Source: Chondromyces crocatus
Lineage (GTDB): Bacteria; Myxococcota_A; Polyangia; Polyangiales; Polyangiaceae
DNA: 64,000 nt
Reading direction: 5' to 3'
NCBI RefSeq assembly: GCF_001189295.1
Contig: NZ_CP012159.1
Span: forward strand, 2,060,001-2,124,000
Shown here: positions 49,901 through 60,111 of the stretch, piece by piece
Numbering within the stretch: the stretch's first letter is position 1
Layout: the number at the start of each line of letters is the position of its first letter
Translations under genes and position numbers: made by a program
The notes under the pieces: model-generated
Told to the model about the DNA's origin: nothing
Database searches by the model: none
Seen by the model: only the letters and a program-made list of their open reading frames with translations

Positions 49901-52900
49901 CGTTCCCGCCGCACCGGGCACGCTCGCCTGACCGCCGAGCTTCCCCTCGACACCGACCTCGCGCGCCACCGTGGTCACCTGATCCGCGAACGTCGCCAGC
50001 GTGTCGATCATCCCGTTGATCGTGTCCGCCAGCGCCGCGATCTCCCCCTTCGCATCCACCGCCAGCTTCTGCTTCAGGTCACCGTTGGCGACCGCCGTCA
50101 CGACCTTGGCGATGCCGCGCACCTGGTTCGTCAGGTTGCCACCCATCGAATTCACGGAGTCGGTCAGGTCCTTCCAGGTCCCAGCGACCCCCGGCACGCT
50201 GGCCTGCCCACCGAGCTTCCCTTCGGTGCCGACCTCCCGCGCCACGCGCGTCACCTCCGATGCGAACGCGCTGAGCTGATCCACCATCGTGTTGATGGTG
50301 TTCTTCAGCTCCAGGATCTCCCCCCGCACATCCACGGTGATCTTCTTCGAGAGGTCACCGTTTGCCACGGCCGTCGTCACCGCCGCGATGTTGCGCACCT
50401 GGGCCGTCAGGTTCGACGCCATCGAGTTCACGGAGTCGGTGAGGTCCTTCCACGTCCCCGCGACCCCGGGCACGCTGGCCTGCCCACCGAGCTTCCCTTC
50501 GGTGCCGACCTCCCGCGCCACACGGGTCACCTCCGACGCGAACGACCGGAGCTGATCCACCATCGTGTTGATGGTGTCCTTCAGCTCCAGGATCTCCCCC
50601 CGCACATCCACGGTGATCTTCTTCGAAAGGTCACCGTTGGCGACCGCCGTCGTCACCGCGGCGATGTTGCGCACCTGGGCCGTCAGGTTCCCCGCCATCG
50701 AGTTCACGGAGTCGGTCAGGTCCTTCCAGGTCCCTGCGACCCCCGGCACGCTGGCCTGCCCACCGAGCTTCCCTTCGGTGCCGACCTCCCGCGCCACGCG
50801 CGTCACCTCCGACGCGAAGGCGCTGAGCTGATCCACCATCGTGTTGATGGTGTTCTTCAGCTCCAGGATCTCCCCCTTCACGTCGACGGTGCTCTTCCGC
50901 GACAGGTCTCCCCGCGCGACCGCCGTCGTCACCTCGGCGATGTTGCGCACCTGCGCCGTCAAGTTCGACGCCATCGAGTTCACGGAGTCGGTCAGGTCCT
51001 TCCACGTCCCGGCGACCCCTGGCACGCTGGCCTGCCCACCGAGCTTTCCTTCGGTGCCGACCTCCCGCGCCACGCGCGTCACCTCCGACGCGAACGACCG
51101 GAGCTGCTCCACCATCGTGTTGATGGTGTTCTTCAGCTCCATGATCTCGCCCTTGGCATCGACGGTGATCTTCTTCGAGAGATCCCCGTTCGCCACGGCC
51201 GTCGTCACCGCGGCGATGTTGCGCACCTGGGCCGTCAGGTTCGACGCCATCGAGTTCACGGAGTCGGTCAGGTCCTTCCAGGTCCCCGCGACCCCCTTCA
51301 CCTCCGCCTGCCCACCCAGCTCCCCTTCGGTACCGACCTCCCGCGCCACGCGCGTCACCTCGGCTGCGAACAGGCTGAGCTGATCCACCATCGTGTTGAT
51401 GACGTTCTTGATCTGCAGGATCTCGCCACGCACATCGACGGTGATCTTCTGCGTCAGATCCCCGTTCGCGATGGCCGTTGCCACCTTCGACACGTCACGG
51501 AGCTGCACCGTCAGGTTGGACCCCATCGAGTTCACGGAGTCGGTCAGGTCCTTCCACGTCCCCGCGACCCCCTTCACCTCCGCCTGCCCACCGAGCTTTC
51601 CTTCGGTGCCGACCTCCCGCGCCACACGGGTCACCTCCGCCGCGAAGGAGCTGAGCTGATCCACCATCGTGTTGACGACGTTCTTGATCTGCAGAATCTC
51701 GCCACGCACATCGACGGTGATCTTCTGCGTCAGATCCCCGTTTGCGATGGCCGTCGCCACCTTCGACACGTCACGGAGCTGCACCGTCAGGTTGGACCCC
51801 ATCGAGTTCACGGAGTCGGTCAGGTCCTTCCACGTCCCGGCGACCCCCCGGACCTCGGCCTGCCCACCGAGCTTTCCTTCGGTGCCGACCTCCCGCGCCA
51901 CACGGGTCACCTCCGCCGCGAAGGAGTTCAGCTGATCCACCATCGTGTTGATGGTGTTCTTCAGCTCCAGGATCTCCCCTTTGACGTCGACGGTGATCTT
52001 CTGCGTCAGATCCCCCCGCGCGACCGCCGTCGTCACCGCGGCGATGTTGCGCACCTGGGCCGTCAGGTTCGACGCCATCGAATTCACGGAGTCGGTCAGA
52101 TCCTTCCACGTCCCGGCGACCCCCCGGACCTCGGCCTGCCCACCGAGCTTTCCTTCGGTGCCGACCTCCCGCGCCACGCGCGTCACCTCCGACGCGAAGG
52201 AGTTCAGCTGATCCACCATCGTGTTGATGGTGTTCTTCAGCTCCAGGATCTCCCCCCGCACATCCACGGTGATCTTCTTCGAAAGATCACCATTCGCGAC
52301 CGCCGTCGTCACCGCCGCGATGTTGCGCACCTGCGACGTCAGGTTGCCGGCCATCGAATTCACGTTGTCCGTCAGGTCCTTCCAGGTCCCGGCGACTCCA
52401 GGCACGCTCGCCTGCCCACCGAGCTTCCCTTCCGTACCGACCTCGCGCGCCACGCGCGTCACCTCCGACGCGAACGACCGGAGCTGATCCACCATCGTGT
52501 TGATGGTGTCCTTCAGCTCCAGGATCTCCCCCCGCACATCCACGGTGATCTTCTTCGACAGATCCCCATTGGCCACGGCCGTCGTCACCGTGGCGATGTT
52601 GCGCACCTGCGCCGTCAAGTTCGACGCCATCGAGTTCACGGAGTCGGTCAGGTCCTTCCACGTCCCCGCGACCCCCGACACACTCGCCTGCCCACCGAGC
52701 TTCCCTTCGGTGCCCACCTCGCGCGCCACGCGCGTCACCTCCGACGCGAACGAGGCGAGCTGCTCCACCATCGTGTTCACCGTGCGCGCCGTCCGCAGGA
52801 ACTCCCCTTCCAGCGGCCGCCCACCCCCATCGAGCGCCATCGTCTGCGACAGGTCCCCCTTCGCGACCGCGCCGATCACCCGCGCCATCTCGCTGGTCGG

Positions 52901-53341
52901 CTGCACCAGATCCCCGACCAGCGTGTTGACCGAGGCCACCGTATCGGACCACGCCCCGCTCACCTCACCGATCCAGGCCCGCTGGTCGATCTTCCCTTCC
53001 TTCCCGACGACCCGCGCGAGCCTGTCCAGCTCCTTGGCCATTTTTTCGTTCAGGTCGACGACCTCGTTGAAGGTGTCGGCGATCTTCCCCTCCAGTCCCT
53101 CGAGATCGATGGGCAACCGGACCGAGAAGTCCCCCTTCTTCAACGCGACCAGCGCGGCCAGCAGCTGACGGCCATCCAGACTGGACTCGGACGCACTCGA
53201 GGATCGGAGACCCGCAGGCGCACGACGGCTGGTGTTCGACTTCCCTCGTGAGAGGCTGCCGGCAGCTTCCTTCTCGTGGCCATTCTTGCTGCGCGCCGAG
53301 CGCTTCCGAAGCGCTTCCGGCGTCCCGCGACCCTTCTCCAT
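46940..53341 (-). CDS. Giant poly-HAMP hybrid histidine kinase
   Basis: The product has 2133 residues and no membrane segment. After a basic Ser-rich leader, two divergent HAMP units precede eleven ~92-residue units carrying [13 protein letters not shown] and [13 protein letters not shown] (variants: one has GELGG, one VGVEG). A GAF domain follows (~1210-1360), then a coiled coil, the H-box [11 protein letters not shown] (~1460), an ATPase domain ([24 protein letters not shown]) and three receivers (~1730-1850, ~1855-1985, ~2005-2130; the last has [12 protein letters not shown]). This resembles fungal group III kinases (Nik1/Os-1) and their bacterial relatives, which use cytoplasmic HAMP arrays to sense osmotic or other stress. 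The downstream hybrid kinase is coupled by ATGA. Confidence 0.95.
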   Translation of the reverse strand: MEKGRGTPEALRKRSARSKNGHEKEAAGSLSRGKSNTSRRAPAGLRSSSASESSLDGRQLLAALVALKKGDFSVRLPIDLEGLEGKIADTFNEVVDLNEKMAKELDRLARVVGKEGKIDQRAWIGEVSGAWSDTVASVNTLVGDLVQPTSEMARVIGAVAKGDLSQTMALDGGGRPLEGEFLRTARTVNTMVEQLASFASEVTRVAREVGTEGKLGGQASVSGVAGTWKDLTDSVNSMASNLTAQVRNIATVTTAVANGDLSKKITVDVRGEILELKDTINTMVDQLRSFASEVTRVAREVGTEGKLGGQASVPGVAGTWKDLTDNVNSMAGNLTSQVRNIAAVTTAVANGDLSKKITVDVRGEILELKNTINTMVDQLNSFASEVTRVAREVGTEGKLGGQAEVRGVAGTWKDLTDSVNSMASNLTAQVRNIAAVTTAVARGDLTQKITVDVKGEILELKNTINTMVDQLNSFAAEVTRVAREVGTEGKLGGQAEVRGVAGTWKDLTDSVNSMGSNLTVQLRDVSKVATAIANGDLTQKITVDVRGEILQIKNVVNTMVDQLSSFAAEVTRVAREVGTEGKLGGQAEVKGVAGTWKDLTDSVNSMGSNLTVQLRDVSKVATAIANGDLTQKITVDVRGEILQIKNVINTMVDQLSLFAAEVTRVAREVGTEGELGGQAEVKGVAGTWKDLTDSVNSMASNLTAQVRNIAAVTTAVANGDLSKKITVDAKGEIMELKNTINTMVEQLRSFASEVTRVAREVGTEGKLGGQASVPGVAGTWKDLTDSVNSMASNLTAQVRNIAEVTTAVARGDLSRKSTVDVKGEILELKNTINTMVDQLSAFASEVTRVAREVGTEGKLGGQASVPGVAGTWKDLTDSVNSMAGNLTAQVRNIAAVTTAVANGDLSKKITVDVRGEILELKDTINTMVDQLRSFASEVTRVAREVGTEGKLGGQASVPGVAGTWKDLTDSVNSMASNLTAQVRNIAAVTTAVANGDLSKKITVDVRGEILELKNTINTMVDQLSAFASEVTRVAREVGTEGKLGGQASVPGVAGTWKDLTDSVNSMGGNLTNQVRGIAKVVTAVANGDLKQKLAVDAKGEIAALADTINGMIDTLATFADQVTTVAREVGVEGKLGGQASVPGAAGTWKDLTDNVNQLAANLTTQVRAIAEVATAVTKGDLTRSIRVEAQGEVASLKDNINEMIRNLKDTTLKNSEQDWLKTNLAKFSRMLQGQKDLLTVGRLILSELAPVVGAQQGVFYTMDTTKEEPRLKLLASYAYKQRKNVDNQFKLGEGLVGQCALEKEKILLVNAPPDYITITSGLGEAPPVNIIVMPVLFEGQVKAVIELASFERFSPTHQAFLDQLTESIGIVLNTIEANMRTEDLLKQSQSLARELQSQQEELQQTNAELGEKARLLAEQNAEVERKNQEVEHARQALEEKAHQLALTSKYKSEFLANMSHELRTPLNSLLILSDQLSKNMEGNLSGRQVDFARTIHSSGAELLALINDILDLSKIESGTVVVDVTEVSFMDLHDYVERAFRHVAESRRLGFELEFDGNLPRAVYTDAKRVQQVIKNLLSNAFKFTDKGKVAFQVGMIRSGWDPENETLQRAGAAISMAVTDTGIGIQPDKQQIIFEAFQQADGSTSRKYGGTGLGLAISREIARLLGGELKLRSVPGEGSTFTLLLPLSYAPAKGRKGKEPVSESRPSQPLVSAELALRAPPEPPSHLINQIIDDRTSIEAGDQVVLIVENDVNFARYLMDVAREHGLKVLLAYRGSTALALARERRPGAVTLDLNLPDVDGWRVLARMKHDLETRHIPVHVITTDEDRERALRLGARGVLHKPLKARDELDAAFEQLIQFMKAPKRRVLLVEPDEGERAALTKLLGIDGVEVQHVETGGSAMNALESASPEVVVTRLDLSDMRAFELFDRMARREGQKERPLVLYTPGELSLSDEERIARLGQSLVLKHVRSPERLLDEVSLFLHLPLPALPGSKQELLAELHQSNKVIVGKKVLIVDDDIRNIFAMTTLLEAHQMKTVYAETGKAAIEVLGQTPDVDVVLMDIMMPEMDGYDTMRAIRAEPRFHALPIIALTAKAMKGDREKCLEAGANDYISKPVDTEQLLAALRLWLHR
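49870..52790. repeat. 276-bp coding tandem repeats of the poly-HAMP gene
   Basis: The HAMP-coding part repeats every 276 bp. The minus-strand segment that encodes [10 protein letters not shown] and [11 protein letters not shown] recurs almost unchanged about eleven times. Long identities between units imply recent expansion or homogenisation, which makes the tract open to unequal recombination and to assembly collapse. Confidence 0.85.
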
Positions 53342-53533
53342 GTCGTCCCTTTCGAGGAGCGTGCACCTCGGCGTCCGAACCTACCGACCTCGGCAGAATC
53401 GCACCCTGGAGCCCGTACTCTACGGACGATCCCTGACGGCGGAGTGACAGGGCTCCGCTTCAAATCCCGTCAGGGCCGACCGGATGGTGCCCGGGCAGTC
53501 ACTTCAGGACGACGGTGTGTTGCACCACGCGCG

Positions 53534-54685
53534 CTACGGACTGCTGGTCCCGTAGAAGAACTTCATCACCTCGGGAAAACGTCGGCTCCAGGACAGCTCA
53601 TCGTGCTCTCCCTGCGGGTCCTCGTTCCACGCGAGTTCTCCGGCCCCGTACCCGAAGCTCGCCCCCAGCAGCGTCACCATCTCTTGCCCCCGCGTGGTGG
53701 CTGCCGCCTCGATCTCCGCGTTGTGAAACCCACCACTCCGCACGAGACCCCAGTCGATCCAGACCCGCGGCCGCATGGCAGGATTTCCCAGCGCCGCGCC
53801 CGTGAGATCGAGCAAGGCAGAGCTGGCGAGCGCGCCCCCCGTGTACGCCCCCCCATGCACCGCATCAAGCCCCACCCAGAACGACGGTGACAAGCTCCCG
53901 ACCAGCCCGAAGCTCTCGGAGCGCAGCGCCCCCACCAGGAACGCCCCCAGCCCACCGTGCGACGACCCGACGATCGCCGTCACCTCGCGCTCCCGTCGCG
54001 TCCGGTAATTCGCATCGATGAACCCCTTCACCCGATCCGCGAGGTAGTCCGCATAGCTGCTCACCCCGCAGCACACCCGGTTCGGCGCGAACTCCGCGTG
54101 CGTGTACTCCCGGTCGCGCGCGAGCGGATGCACCGCGACCACGATCACCTGCGGGATCGCCCCCTCCGCGTACAGCTCCGCGAGCCGAGCCGCCACGTCC
54201 CACGTCTTGCCCACACTCCCCGGCCAGAACGTGGTGTCCCCATCGTTCATGTACACGACCGGATACTGCACACAGCTCGACCCGTAGTCCCGTGGCAAGA
54301 ACACGTGCACCTTGCGCGCCCCCGCGCCACCCACGTCGAGCGCGTCGTACGTGTGGAAGTACCCGGAGGCGAACCCCTCATCGTGCGCCCACGCCTGCTG
54401 GCCCCCGAGCGTGAACGGGGTAGGAGCCGCCGGCAACGGCTCCCCGCTCCCATCGCAACTCCCGCCAGCACCGCTGTCTCCCATACCACCTCCACCACCT
54501 GCCCCCGCCTCACCACCCACTCCACCTTCACCCCCGGAGCCACCCGGCCCCCAGCCGCTCGTGGCGCTGCTGCTCGTCGCGCTCGTCGTGCCCGCGCCTC
54601 CCGCGCCTGCTCCGGGTTCGGGCGCAGAGCAGCCAACCGTGACCAGAGCCAGCGGGACCATCACCAGAAGCGCCAGGGATTGCAT
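53534..54685 (-). CDS. Exported esterase-like lipoprotein (Esterase D/Fes family)
   Basis: The product has 383 residues. The signal ends in lipobox VTVGC (Cys19), then an ~80-residue Gly/Ala/Ser-rich linker follows. The catalytic part looks like the putative esterase family PF00756: RKVHVFLPRDYG and VVYMNDGDTTFWPG early, then IVGSSHGGLGAFLVGAL with the nucleophile Ser in G-x-S-x-G. The acid and His cannot be placed surely; HDELSW near the C-terminus may supply the His. Relatives hydrolyse siderophore esters, feruloyl esters or S-formylglutathione; the substrate is unknown. From 53342 to 53533 I see nothing. Confidence 0.85.
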   Translation of the reverse strand: MQSLALLVMVPLALVTVGCSAPEPGAGAGGAGTTSATSSSATSGWGPGGSGGEGGVGGEAGAGGGGGMGDSGAGGSCDGSGEPLPAAPTPFTLGGQQAWAHDEGFASGYFHTYDALDVGGAGARKVHVFLPRDYGSSCVQYPVVYMNDGDTTFWPGSVGKTWDVAARLAELYAEGAIPQVIVVAVHPLARDREYTHAEFAPNRVCCGVSSYADYLADRVKGFIDANYRTRREREVTAIVGSSHGGLGAFLVGALRSESFGLVGSLSPSFWVGLDAVHGGAYTGGALASSALLDLTGAALGNPAMRPRVWIDWGLVRSGGFHNAEIEAAATTRGQEMVTLLGASFGYGAGELAWNEDPQGEHDELSWSRRFPEVMKFFYGTSSP

Positions 54686-54792
54686 GAAGCTCGAGCGACA
54701 GCCTACCTCATCAGACCCACCCGATGCCCCTCATCCCATGAGCTCCGCGCGTCCCCTCCAGCCAGCGCGACGCGCCCCCCTTCGGCCCTCCC

Positions 54793-56310
54793 TCAGGACC
54801 GAGCCAGCGCCCGCCCCACGTGCAGCCCCAGCGCGTAGATCGACATCTGCGGCGGCACCCCGATCGACGTCGGGAACAGCGACCCATCGGCCACCCACAG
54901 CCCCTCGACGTGGTGATGCTTCCCCTCGCTGCTCACCGCTGCCACCGCCGGATCATCCCCCATCGGCACCGACGCCATCGGATGCACTGCCGTCACGTCC
55001 ATCGACCCTCGCGTCAGATCGAACGCGAGCAGCTCATCGAGCGCATCCCCCCGCTCGTAAATCCGCACCGGCCGCGAAGGAATGATCACCCGCCGCGCCC
55101 CTGCCGCGAACAGCAGCTTCGCGCACCCGTGAACCCCGCGCAGCATCTCTCGCCGATCCCCCGCATCCGGCCAGTACTCGATCTGCAGCCCCAGATCCCC
55201 ATCCGGCCGCACCTGCCCTGCCGTGTGGTCGTGGATCATCGCCGTGAACGCCGCCAGGTGCGCGTACCTCCGCATCAACGACCGATGCGACCCCCCGTGA
55301 CCGGGCAGCAGCGTCGCCGTCCCCACCGGGTGCGCGAACGCCGGGATGATCCACGCCCGCGGCCCATCCTCCCGCTCCAGATCCAGCAGCTCCGTGCACT
55401 CGTACGTCTGCGGAATCCCCTCCCACGCCCGCACCGGCTCATCGAACTCCCCCGCCGCCACCAGCGCCGGATGGATCCGCAGCCCCATCCCCGTCTCCCC
55501 CCCTGGATCCCGCACCCCCGAGCGCAAGAGCAGCGCCGGCGTCGACGTCGCCGACCCCGCCACGCACACCCGCGGCGCCTCCACCATCACCTCCCCCCGC
55601 GGCCGGTTCGTCTCCGGCGCAAGCCCCACCGCCGACACCCCGACCACCCGCCCCCCCTCGTGACGCACCCGCACCGCCTGACAGCGCGCCACCACCTCCG
55701 CCCCTGCCTTCACCGCCCGCGGCACCAGCACCTTCGCCGCGTTGTTCTTCGCATCGTACGCGCACCCCACCTCGCAGAACCCGCTCCCCACGCACCCCGT
55801 CCGGTTGTGCGAAACCCCGCCCCCTCGCCACCCGAGCGCCTTGCACCCCGCCTCCAGCAGCTGGTTGTGCCGGTTCCACTGCGCCCGCGGCACCGCCTTC
55901 ACCTCCAGCAGCGCCTCCACCTCCTCGTACAGCGCATCCCACGCCGACACCGGCAGATGCTCCAGCCGCCGCTCCACCGCCCAGCGCGCACGGATCGACG
56001 CCGGGATCCGCTTGCACAGGTTCAGGTTGTGCAACGTCGACCCGCCCACCCCCTTCCCCTGGTGGATGTGCACCGCCCTGTCGGCCGTCGTCCGACCGCC
56101 CGAATCCCAGTACAACCGCGGAAACATCACCTCCTCCCGCTGCACCATGTCCGCTGGCGTCAGGAACTCGCCTGCCTCCAGCACCACCACGGACAGCCCC
56201 GCCTCCGCCGCCACCATCGCCACCATCGCCCCGCCCGCACCGGCCCCGATCACACACAGATCGGCTTTCACCTGGAGCGGCAGCGCCAGCGTCCCCGCGT
56301 CGTAGATCAT
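54793..56310 (-). CDS. GMC family oxidoreductase (FAD)
   Basis: The product has 505 residues. The N-terminal FAD site is ADLCVIGAGAGGAMVAMVAA followed by VVVLEAGEF; GKGVGGSTLHN matches the second FAD contact, and the C-terminal end (VTAVHPMASVPMGDD, then VEGLWVADGSLFPTSIGVPP) carries the catalytic His and the closing FAD motif. The enzymes oxidise alcohols or polyols. In bacteria they often work with a gluconate 2-dehydrogenase subunit-3-type partner exported by Tat. Here that partner domain is fused to another enzyme in the upstream gene, with ATGA overlap. Confidence 0.93.
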   Translation of the reverse strand: MIYDAGTLALPLQVKADLCVIGAGAGGAMVAMVAAEAGLSVVVLEAGEFLTPADMVQREEVMFPRLYWDSGGRTTADRAVHIHQGKGVGGSTLHNLNLCKRIPASIRARWAVERRLEHLPVSAWDALYEEVEALLEVKAVPRAQWNRHNQLLEAGCKALGWRGGGVSHNRTGCVGSGFCEVGCAYDAKNNAAKVLVPRAVKAGAEVVARCQAVRVRHEGGRVVGVSAVGLAPETNRPRGEVMVEAPRVCVAGSATSTPALLLRSGVRDPGGETGMGLRIHPALVAAGEFDEPVRAWEGIPQTYECTELLDLEREDGPRAWIIPAFAHPVGTATLLPGHGGSHRSLMRRYAHLAAFTAMIHDHTAGQVRPDGDLGLQIEYWPDAGDRREMLRGVHGCAKLLFAAGARRVIIPSRPVRIYERGDALDELLAFDLTRGSMDVTAVHPMASVPMGDDPAVAAVSSEGKHHHVEGLWVADGSLFPTSIGVPPQMSIYALGLHVGRALARS

Positions 56311-57947
56311 CGCTGCGCCCCCTTCGGCCGCGCCCCCACCGGCGCCCTCATCGCGTCGTACGTCGGCCACTCCCGCCGCTCCGGCCCGTGCGGATCGTAC
56401 CCCAGCGGCACCTGCGGCCCCCCGTACCCGAGCGCCCCCCACGTCGACGGCTGCTGGTAGTACCCCACCATCACCAGATCACGCAGCCCCTGGTAGGCCT
56501 GCGACAGCAACCCACCGCGTGCGCCGAGCCCATCGAGGAACGCCGAACGCTCTCCGGCCGACAGGCTCGTGAAGCGTCGCAGGCGGCCGCCCAGCGGCGT
56601 CGTCCCGTGCTCGATGAGAAGGAGCATCGCCCGCACCTCGCGCTGCGTCCCCGCGCTCATCCCCGTCAGGTAACGATCCACCCGTTCCGGGACGGACGCC
56701 ACCGCCTCCGCGCTCACTGGCGCCGGCAACATCGCCTCCGCCGCTGCCTCCAGGACATGTGCCTCACGCACGGACAGCACGCCCCCCTGGAACGACGGCC
56801 GCGCCGGATACCCCCCCAGGAACCGCGCCCCCAGCACGCTCGCCCCCACCACCGCACCGACCGCGAACAGCGCCCGCCGACGTGATGCATCCGCGCCGGC
56901 AGGATCCTCGATCCGTCGCGCCAGCGCCTTTGGAAGCTTCCCTCGCCAGCCCTCGTCGTGGGGCAGGGGAGCCCGTCGCGCCGTCTGCCACAGCAGCACC
57001 GATCCACCGCGCATGCGCCCCGCGTCGGCGAGCAACCCCGCCATCGCCTTCCCCACGTACACCGGATCCAGCGCCAGCCCCTCTGCGGCGAGCAGCTCGC
57101 ACGCTGCCAGCGACTCGGCCGTCACCACCCCATAACCCCGCCCCACCTGATCCCGCGCCACGACCAGCGGCACGGGCGGCGGCACCGGCCCCAGCCCGCG
57201 CGCCTCGAGCAGCGTCGCCAGCCCGCGTTGCAACGACCGGAGCCGCATCCGCGTCGAGATGAACCGCTCCACCACCGCCACCGCGACGACCTGGGCATCC
57301 ACCCCGGCGTACGCAAGCCCCACCGACAACCCTGCCGCGAGCCCACCCGACCCGAGCGGGACATAGATCCGCGACGGCGCTTCCAGCTCCCCCGCATCGA
57401 TCTGCGCCCGCAGCTCCAGCGCAGCCCGCACCAGCCCGACCAGACCCAGTGGCATGCTCGTTCCTGGCGGAACCGCCGGGTGCCCACCGACGAACGGCGA
57501 AGACGAGAGCATCAACGACGTTTGCCGCAGCCCGATCGCCGCCCGCGAGGGATGGAAGGTGAGCGAGGCTGCGCCGGAAGCCGTGAACGCAAGGTTGTCG
57601 AGGATCCCAGCCGAGACGGGCGTCCAGAAGAGGTGAGCGTGCACCTCGCGTCCCAGCGCGCTCCCTGCGGCGACCAGGGCCACCATGTTGCCCGACCCGA
57701 TGCCACCGCTCCCCACCCAGGCCTTCGCCTCCGCGAACGGCGGTGCGGCCAGCACGTAGTCGAGCTTGCGCACCTTGGTGCCACCGAAGAGCGCGTCGCA
57801 CAGATCGTCACGCTTGATGGCGAGGTGAGCGAGCCCCAGATCCGCCGCGAGCCGCGGCAACGCGGTGACTGGCGACGGCGCGCCGACCCACCCTCGTCGA
57901 GGAATGGCGTCGTCGAACGCTTCGAGCGAACGGACCATAGCGTTCAT
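56307..57947 (-). CDS. Fusion: PLP deaminase/desulfhydrase domain plus GMC small-subunit domain
   Basis: The product has 546 residues. Residues ~1-330 match the ACC deaminase/D-cysteine desulfhydrase branch of fold-II PLP enzymes: IKRDDLCDALFGGTKVRKLD holds the likely PLP Lys, and YVPLGSGGLAAGLSVG is the phosphate loop. From ~352 a Tat-like segment appears (SRRRALFAVGAVVGASVLG), followed by ~170 residues like gluconate 2-dehydrogenase subunit 3 (DUF: Gluconate_2-dh3), with a C-terminal ...VMVGYYQQPSTWG. No in-frame start codon was seen near the junction. The PLP part would be cytoplasmic and the rest periplasmic if the segment spans the membrane. The downstream GMC gene overlaps by ATGA. Confidence 0.88.
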   Translation of the reverse strand: MNAMVRSLEAFDDAIPRRGWVGAPSPVTALPRLAADLGLAHLAIKRDDLCDALFGGTKVRKLDYVLAAPPFAEAKAWVGSGGIGSGNMVALVAAGSALGREVHAHLFWTPVSAGILDNLAFTASGAASLTFHPSRAAIGLRQTSLMLSSSPFVGGHPAVPPGTSMPLGLVGLVRAALELRAQIDAGELEAPSRIYVPLGSGGLAAGLSVGLAYAGVDAQVVAVAVVERFISTRMRLRSLQRGLATLLEARGLGPVPPPVPLVVARDQVGRGYGVVTAESLAACELLAAEGLALDPVYVGKAMAGLLADAGRMRGGSVLLWQTARRAPLPHDEGWRGKLPKALARRIEDPAGADASRRRALFAVGAVVGASVLGARFLGGYPARPSFQGGVLSVREAHVLEAAAEAMLPAPVSAEAVASVPERVDRYLTGMSAGTQREVRAMLLLIEHGTTPLGGRLRRFTSLSAGERSAFLDGLGARGGLLSQAYQGLRDLVMVGYYQQPSTWGALGYGGPQVPLGYDPHGPERREWPTYDAMRAPVGARPKGAQR

Positions 57948-58294
57948 GCTCCTCCCGTGCGGACCGGCTGAGGTGTCGGCGCGCAGCTTGCCATGGAGAC
58001 TCCTCGCGAGCCTACAGCGCGTCCCCGGTTACCGGAGTTTGCGCGCGGGGCGGGGGAGACGGGCAACGCATGCACGCTGGGAGATCGGTCGCAAGAAGTC
58101 GCACGCAACGGCGTGCAGGCGCTGCACCGGACCACAGCACCCACATGGAACTCCCGACGCTCTCGTCGAGGGGTGGCTGAGCGAAGCAAGTCGAACGACA
58201 CGTGCGCGAGCGCCGAGCGCCGCGAAGAGACGGGTGATGTAGGTGCTGCGGTGACGCGGCTTCCGATGACGTGGCGTGACGAGGGGAGGGGCAC

Positions 58295-59197
58295 ATGATC
58301 GAGACGATGAAAGCCGGTGTTCGTGTCGTTCTGGTGGCGTTCGTGGGCATCGCGGCCATCGGGTGCGCCGGTGCTTCCGAGGTCGATGACCTCGATCTCG
58401 ACGGCGATGTCGAGCTCGACGAGGCCGACATGGAACTCCAGGCCCCGAACGCCTTGAACCCGAACGCCTTGAACCCGAACGCCCTGAACCCGAACGCCTT
58501 GAACCCGAACGCCTTGAACCCGAACGCCTTGAGCCACGTCGCGCTCGACACGACGGAGCTCTCCTCGCTCGCCCCACTCTCGGCCGCGAACACCGAAGGC
58601 GAGCTCGCGCGCCAGCTCCTCCGGTACACCACCCGCTGCGCGCTGACCCCGACGCAGTCGGTGTCCGTCGCCTGGGTCGACGCCGCCGGCGCCTACCACC
58701 AGGAACAATACCCTGGGAGCCTGGGCCTCGCCCCGTCGTGGGCGCAGGCACCGCTCGACGACGAAGAAGACCAGCGCTGGGTCTCCGCCTGCCTCGCGGC
58801 CCTGACCAACTGGTACGGCATCCAGGTCATCGTCTCCCTCCGCGGCTCCCACGTCGATCTCGTCGGCATCTCCACCGAAGAGGCCGCGACCTACACCGCA
58901 ATCGAAGGCGCCTTCTGGGGCAACGTCTTCGGCCCCACGCCTGCCCTGTGGGCGTGCCACAACCCCGGGACGGCCATGTTCGCCCGCGCGAGGCGAAGGG
59001 ACTGCGCCGCCGGTCACCTGGAGAAGAACCTCTCGACCGGTCAGCTCGTCCCGAAGGCGTGCGGCATGATCCAGCTCGCCGGCGATTGCAGCACCCTCTG
59101 CGAGCAAGCCGCGGCTGGCGGGGGACACTTCCCCGAGTGTCAGGCGAGCGGAGAGCAGGCCCCGAACCGTGACGTGATCACGACGTACCTGAGGTGA
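58295..59197 (+). CDS. Lipoprotein with NALNP pentapeptide repeats
   Basis: The product has 300 residues. GAGGGGAGGGG lies ahead of ATG 58295; ATG 58307 is an alternative. The lipobox is AIGC. An Asp/Glu-rich segment precedes six near-perfect copies of Asn-Ala-Leu-Asn-Pro (residues ~51-80). The C-terminal ~200 residues are unassigned, with several Cys (WACHNPG, KACGMIQ, CSTLCEQAA). No enzyme motif is visible. The 347 bp upstream (57948-58294) has no supportable gene. A duplicated GAGGTGAGAA with CCCC/GGGG arms just after the stop may be a terminator. Confidence 0.82.
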   Translation: MIETMKAGVRVVLVAFVGIAAIGCAGASEVDDLDLDGDVELDEADMELQAPNALNPNALNPNALNPNALNPNALNPNALSHVALDTTELSSLAPLSAANTEGELARQLLRYTTRCALTPTQSVSVAWVDAAGAYHQEQYPGSLGLAPSWAQAPLDDEEDQRWVSACLAALTNWYGIQVIVSLRGSHVDLVGISTEEAATYTAIEGAFWGNVFGPTPALWACHNPGTAMFARARRRDCAAGHLEKNLSTGQLVPKACGMIQLAGDCSTLCEQAAAGGGHFPECQASGEQAPNRDVITTYLR

Positions 59198-59231
59198 GAA
59201 AACGTCCCCGAGGTGAGAAGGGGAACGCCCG

Positions 59232-59561
59232 TCACGACGAGACGCACTGCTGCATCGCCTCTTGCTCCGCGACGCAGCCATCGGTCTCGAACTGACCTCC
59301 TCCGTATTCCTCCGAGCGGCACTCGGCCGTGGTGTGGAGGCACGAGAGCGCCGCATCGACGGCCTCGGCGCAGCCGTTCGTCTCCGCCGTGTTCCGCAGC
59401 CGCTCCGTCTCGATGACGCACGCATCCAGCGCCGGATCGCTGCACAGTTCGCAGGCGCACTTCGCCTCGCAGTACTCCTCGACGGCGCTCTTGCCGCAGC
59501 CGACCGTGGAAAAAACCGCGGCGAACGTCGAAACGAGAAACAGTGACCGAGTAAAATTCAT
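59232..59561 (-). CDS. Ten-cysteine small lipoprotein (paralogue A)
   Basis: The product has 109 residues with lipobox VGC. The mature part has exactly ten further Cys in the pattern C-x3-C-x-C-x2-C ... C ... C ... C ... C ... C ... C (CEAKCACELC near the start, QQC near the end). ATG 59561 precedes the signal; a frame to 59588 adds nine residues. I recognise no family. It is the most divergent of three tandem paralogues on this strand, with gaps of about 150 and 75 bp, so they may be independently expressed. Confidence 0.8.
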   Translation of the reverse strand: MNFTRSLFLVSTFAAVFSTVGCGKSAVEEYCEAKCACELCSDPALDACVIETERLRNTAETNGCAEAVDAALSCLHTTAECRSEEYGGGQFETDGCVAEQEAMQQCVSS

Positions 59562-59707
59562 GGGTAGGTTGAACCTCATGCGGCGCAACCTAGTCGACGA
59601 GAGGGCGGCTCTTCAACGCTCGCGTTGTGTGTATTCCCCTTCAAAAAGCGGTGTTTTCGCGCTGTCCAGAGGACCGCGACCTCGCTCTGCCGGGGGAGCT
59701 CGGCAGG

Positions 59708-60037
59708 TCAGTCCGCGCAGCGCGCGAGGTCCTGACGCTCCGAGTTGCAGCTTTCCAGGATGAAGTCGTCCCCTCGACAAGCGCTCTCATCGTTCGTGCA
59801 GCCGATCAGCTCATCCCACTCGTCTGCACAACCCAGGCTGGCGGCGCGCTCCTCGGCTCTCTCGAGAACGTCGATGCACTGGTTGTACTCCCGCTCGCTG
59901 CACCCCGTGCAATCGCAGCCATCGTCGCAGAGTTTCTCGATCTCGCTGCGGCAGCCAGCCATCGTGACGAGACCCACGCCGAGGCTCATGGTGAACACGA
60001 ACGAGCGCAGGAGCGCAGGAAGGGGGGCTGAGCGCAT
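59708..60037 (-). CDS. Ten-cysteine small lipoprotein (paralogue B)
   Basis: The product has 109 residues with lipobox MAGC. The mature segment CDDGCDCTGCSEREYNQC aligns with paralogue C (CDTKCDCEGCSNREYNEC), and the shared pattern continues through CADEWDELIGC and a final Cys. Ten Cys are conserved after the lipid-attachment Cys. ATG 60037 opens the signal; an upstream ATG at 60058 adds seven residues. No catalytic motif is visible. Confidence 0.82.
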   Translation of the reverse strand: MRSAPLPALLRSFVFTMSLGVGLVTMAGCRSEIEKLCDDGCDCTGCSEREYNQCIDVLERAEERAASLGCADEWDELIGCTNDESACRGDDFILESCNSERQDLARCAD

Positions 60038-60111
60038 GACAGGCAAGATACCGAACACCGCCGTGAAGTGACAGCGCTCACCCCGGAGCGTTCAGCGGCG
60101 CCTGGAGAGAT

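Noticed and set aside
48854-53251. Very long antisense open frame opposite the poly-HAMP gene
   Set aside because: It is a by-product of GC-rich codon use and the 276-bp repeats; it has no family sequence.
53455-53490. T-loop-like TTCAAATCC resembling a tRNA
   Set aside because: The flanking sequence does not form a cloverleaf and lacks an acceptor stem.
57993-58298. Small open frame of ~101 codons
   Set aside because: The composition is polar and unlike a protein domain, with no homology that I recognise and no good ribosome site.
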